64,000 bases of DNA, taken from SCBR16-9 sp964537975 (GTDB lineage Bacteria; Hydrogenedentota; Hydrogenedentia; Hydrogenedentales; SCBR16-9). Of this stretch, positions 62,245 to 64,000 are shown in pieces (within the stretch, counting starts at the first letter, position 1; each line of letters starts with the position of its first letter). The position numbers and the translations under genes were made by a program. The stretch lies in assembly GCA_964537975.1 (NCBI GenBank), contig CAZIDP010000018.1, positions 1 to 64,000 of the forward strand. Reading direction: 5' to 3'. The notes under the pieces were generated by a model. It saw nothing but the letters and a program-made list of their open reading frames with translations, did no database searches and was not told the DNA's origin.

Positions 62245-62880
62245 TCACTTAATCTTGCATACACATATAGCCTCGAATACTTTGTACGCGACCAGTCCTA
62301 CCCGAAGCAACATGGACTTGCGTTCCACCAGGGTTACAATAGCACCATCCTGATGTGCGCCCAATACCAGGTCGGCCTCCCAGTCTCCAAAACGTTCCTG
62401 GGCCTCCACGAGCTTTGGACGCTGTTCAATGCCCACCCGGTTGGGGATGCTTACCCGCTGTACTTTGCGTCCGTTACGTTTACGTCGTTTCTTGTGACGG
62501 CGTCGCAAATACCCGAGAAATGGGCGTAATGAGGCCAAATCGTACAACCAGCGATAAATACTCTCGTGGCTCACACGCATGTGCGGTGTCTTTGGAAAAT
62601 CCAGGGGCAACCGTCCTGCAATCTGCTGCGGACTCCAGTATTGTGCGAGTTTATCAATCAGATACCGCATCAACTCGTGATGCATATAAAGTGGTTCCCT
62701 ACGGCAGGCGACACGCCTGCTTCGATACTTTTCATTGGCTTTGCTGGCACAATAGGAACTGTTCCTGGATGCATTGCGACGTAGTTCCCTGCTGATGGTG
62801 CTGTGACTACGTCCCAGCATGCGGCCAATCTCCCGGATACTGTACTTTTGGGCAGCAAGATATTTTGTTTCATGGCCCAC
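62245..62880 (-). pseudogene. IS30-family transposase remnant
   Basis: A 211-codon frame from GTG 62880 with the N-terminal helix-turn-helix of IS30 transposases (SIREIGRMLGRSHSTISREL), the middle region (YWSPQQIAGRLPLDFP, VSHESIYRWLY) and the first catalytic Asp in DWEADLVLGA, followed by IVTLVERKSMLLRVGLV. The sequence then ends in a short unrelated tail at 62245, without the second Asp and the Glu of the DDE triad. The extreme N-terminus is also missing. It is inactive. No terminal inverted repeats could be matched. Confidence 0.85.
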
Positions 62881-63329
62881 GCAAAACCCACCAACAAGAT
62901 AGGACTGCCCTACCCTCTGTCGCCGCCCGTCGTCGTCGTGCCTTCATGAACGATGGACGGCTCCTGCGGGATAGGGCTTAGTTCACAGAATGCTGAGATT
63001 GCACTCAAGAACAAAATGGTGCACTTAGTATATGAACCTGAGCACCACAAAATTCATGGCTGCTTGATCCAAAGGGGTGGCTGTGTCATGATTCTGCACG
63101 GACGTAACGGTGTCGCTCATCGTATTCTCCTCTTGTTTTAACCTTACAGGGAGTATACTGCGTACCGTTACGTCTTTCACCTATTGGGTGCAAGACAAAA
63201 AACAAGATTCACCAATAATAGAAGCGTAATTCATTGGTTTTGCAACTTCAACTGCCGATTATAGGATGATTGCTTCTTGGGCAAACACCAATATAAAGCT
63301 TGCTATAGATAAATATGTAGTAATAGAAT
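62881..63329. other. intergenic region with a short ORF and an inverted repeat
   Basis: Aside from the 31-codon ORF at 63025-63120 no gene is supported. A perfect 11-bp inverted repeat, GACGTAACGGT at 63101-63111 and ACCGTTACGTC at 63164-63174, brackets the ORF's start region. Confidence 0.5.
63025..63120 (-). CDS. 31-codon ORF with strong translation start
   Basis: GAGGAG lies seven bases before the ATG at 63120; TATACT at 63152-63157 (minus strand) is a candidate -10. The product starts MSDTVTSVQNHDTATPLDQA and ends after 31 residues, with no family. The good start and short frame suggest either the 5' stub of a gene lost to the IS30 event or a microprotein. Confidence 0.4.
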   Translation of the reverse strand: MSDTVTSVQNHDTATPLDQAAMNFVVLRFIY

Positions 63330-64000
63330 TTATGATTTCCAAGCATTTCTAATTTCGGCAAACTCATTCGGAGACTGGCTTGCCTCATGCCATTTTTGAA
63401 GAACATCTGGTAGAAGTTTATTTTCACTTGTAAAATGTGAATTTAGTTTTCCAGCAAGCTTAACTGCATATTTTCGTATTTCCAGTTTTTCTTCAAACAG
63501 TAAATTAGAATTGCGGTTGTCATATGCAGTTTCTTCAAGCAGATGCGACAATCGTTTCAAAGATGCATTTTCCAGATTTTCATAAAAGTGACTAGGAGTA
63601 TCCATCAATATATGTACGACAAGGTACATTGCTTGGGATATAGATTTAGTTTGACAGTACATGATGTATTGACTCAGAGCAAATACTAAGTCTCTTGCCA
63701 TTGAAGTATTCGAAGAAGCTACACTTCCAATTAGAATCTTATATATTGCAATTAGGCCAACTCTTACATCTTTTACTTGATTAATGATTAACACATCATT
63801 AATTTGTTCAAATATGTCAGATTCTTTTGCAGGATATATATGAAGGCACGCTGCTTCAGCTGTTAAGACAGGTAAGTTGAACTCTTTCATTTCATTAAGG
63901 AGTCGATCTAGCGATGTTTTTATATCATCTGATGAATCTACTCTGAGCTTTGGCGCTACAACCTCAGCAATGATTTCGAGAATTTTAGTAAATCTCGATC
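63330..64000 (-). CDS. unknown helical protein, 5' end beyond the window
   Basis: The frame is open from the stop at 63330 to the window edge, with at least 36 codons upstream of the first internal ATG at 63890 that read as normal protein (KILEIIAEVVAPKLRVD, LDRLLNEMKEFNLP). The gene is therefore partial here. The visible ~223 residues are Leu/Ile-rich amphipathic helices with spacing like HEAT/armadillo repeats (VGLIAIYKILIGSVAS, ARDLVFALSQYIMYC, ASLKRLSHLLEETAYDN). No catalytic motif is seen; composition is AT-rich. Function unknown. Confidence 0.7.
   Translation of the reverse strand, partial: SRFTKILEIIAEVVAPKLRVDSSDDIKTSLDRLLNEMKEFNLPVLTAEAACLHIYPAKESDIFEQINDVLIINQVKDVRVGLIAIYKILIGSVASSNTSMARDLVFALSQYIMYCQTKSISQAMYLVVHILMDTPSHFYENLENASLKRLSHLLEETAYDNRNSNLLFEEKLEIRKYAVKLAGKLNSHFTSENKLLPDVLQKWHEASQSPNEFAEIRNAWKS

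Overview
The window looks like chromosome of a Gram-negative, polysaccharide-degrading heterotroph of the Planctomycetes/Verrucomicrobia/Lentisphaerae/Hydrogenedentes kind. The grounds are a Tat-exported Cys-type sulfatase, a GH32-like propeller enzyme, secreted beta-helix and FG-GAP/VCBS proteins, several SUMF1-domain lipoproteins, a DUF1580-like excision/regulatory protein typical of planctomycete mobile elements, and housekeeping genes dnaE, pncC, rpsT and tRNA-Pro(GGG). The taxonomic placement is an inference; no rRNA is present.

Layout. 1-4.2 kb: a REP-like repeat, a secreted propeller-like protein, and a translationally coupled pair (glycerol-1-phosphate dehydrogenase plus an unknown protein whose Pro/Arg-rich tail is cut by an in-frame stop). 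4.4-6.8 kb: methyltransferase and glycosyltransferase-TPR pair. 7-12.3 kb: secreted beta-helix protein, sulfatase and GH32-like enzyme. 12.5-19.3 kb: dnaE/pncC, thiol peroxidase, Gfo/Idh oxidoreductase, MerR-like regulator and tRNA-Pro. 19.36-25.44 kb: a decayed integrative element bounded by two 49-bp direct repeats, each lying just after a tRNA 3' end. It carries a restriction-type helicase/nuclease plus PLD nuclease pair; the helicase has lost an internal segment. 25.4-26.2 kb: a REP-like array with exact 186-bp tandem units. 26.2-30.8 kb: a YtrA-type GntR/ABC-2 transporter operon. 30.9-34.6 kb: small membrane/lipoprotein genes, a SUMF1-like lipoprotein flanked by 91-bp direct repeats, and a VCBS-repeat protein.

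34.9-41.8 kb is a coherent catabolic cluster: PocR/AraC regulator, DegT-type PLP enzyme, sugar isomerase, Na+/solute symporter, PIG-L deacetylase and mutarotase-like protein. Together they suggest import and processing of a (probably N-acylated amino) sugar. 42-46.2 kb is a markedly AT-rich accessory island of unknown small proteins and a SUMF1 fusion; another SUMF1 lipoprotein follows at 46.4 kb with the same promoter region as the 32-kb copy.

47.4-57 kb is a stress-response neighbourhood: tiny membrane and lipoprotein genes (lmo0937-like, entericidin-like, DUF3309-like, CsbD), a decayed CsbD-derived ORF, a CheY-like regulator, a hybrid PAS histidine kinase, a broken sigma-like gene and an OmpR-type two-component pair. 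58-61.5 kb holds two glycosyltransferases, then rpsT on the opposite strand, an IS30 transposase remnant, a small 5' gene stub and a partial unknown gene running off the right edge. No CRISPR array and no rRNA were seen. I did not find an intact novel system. The strongest leads are the decayed defence element, the SUMF1 family expansion with conserved regulatory DNA, and the small-protein stress cluster.
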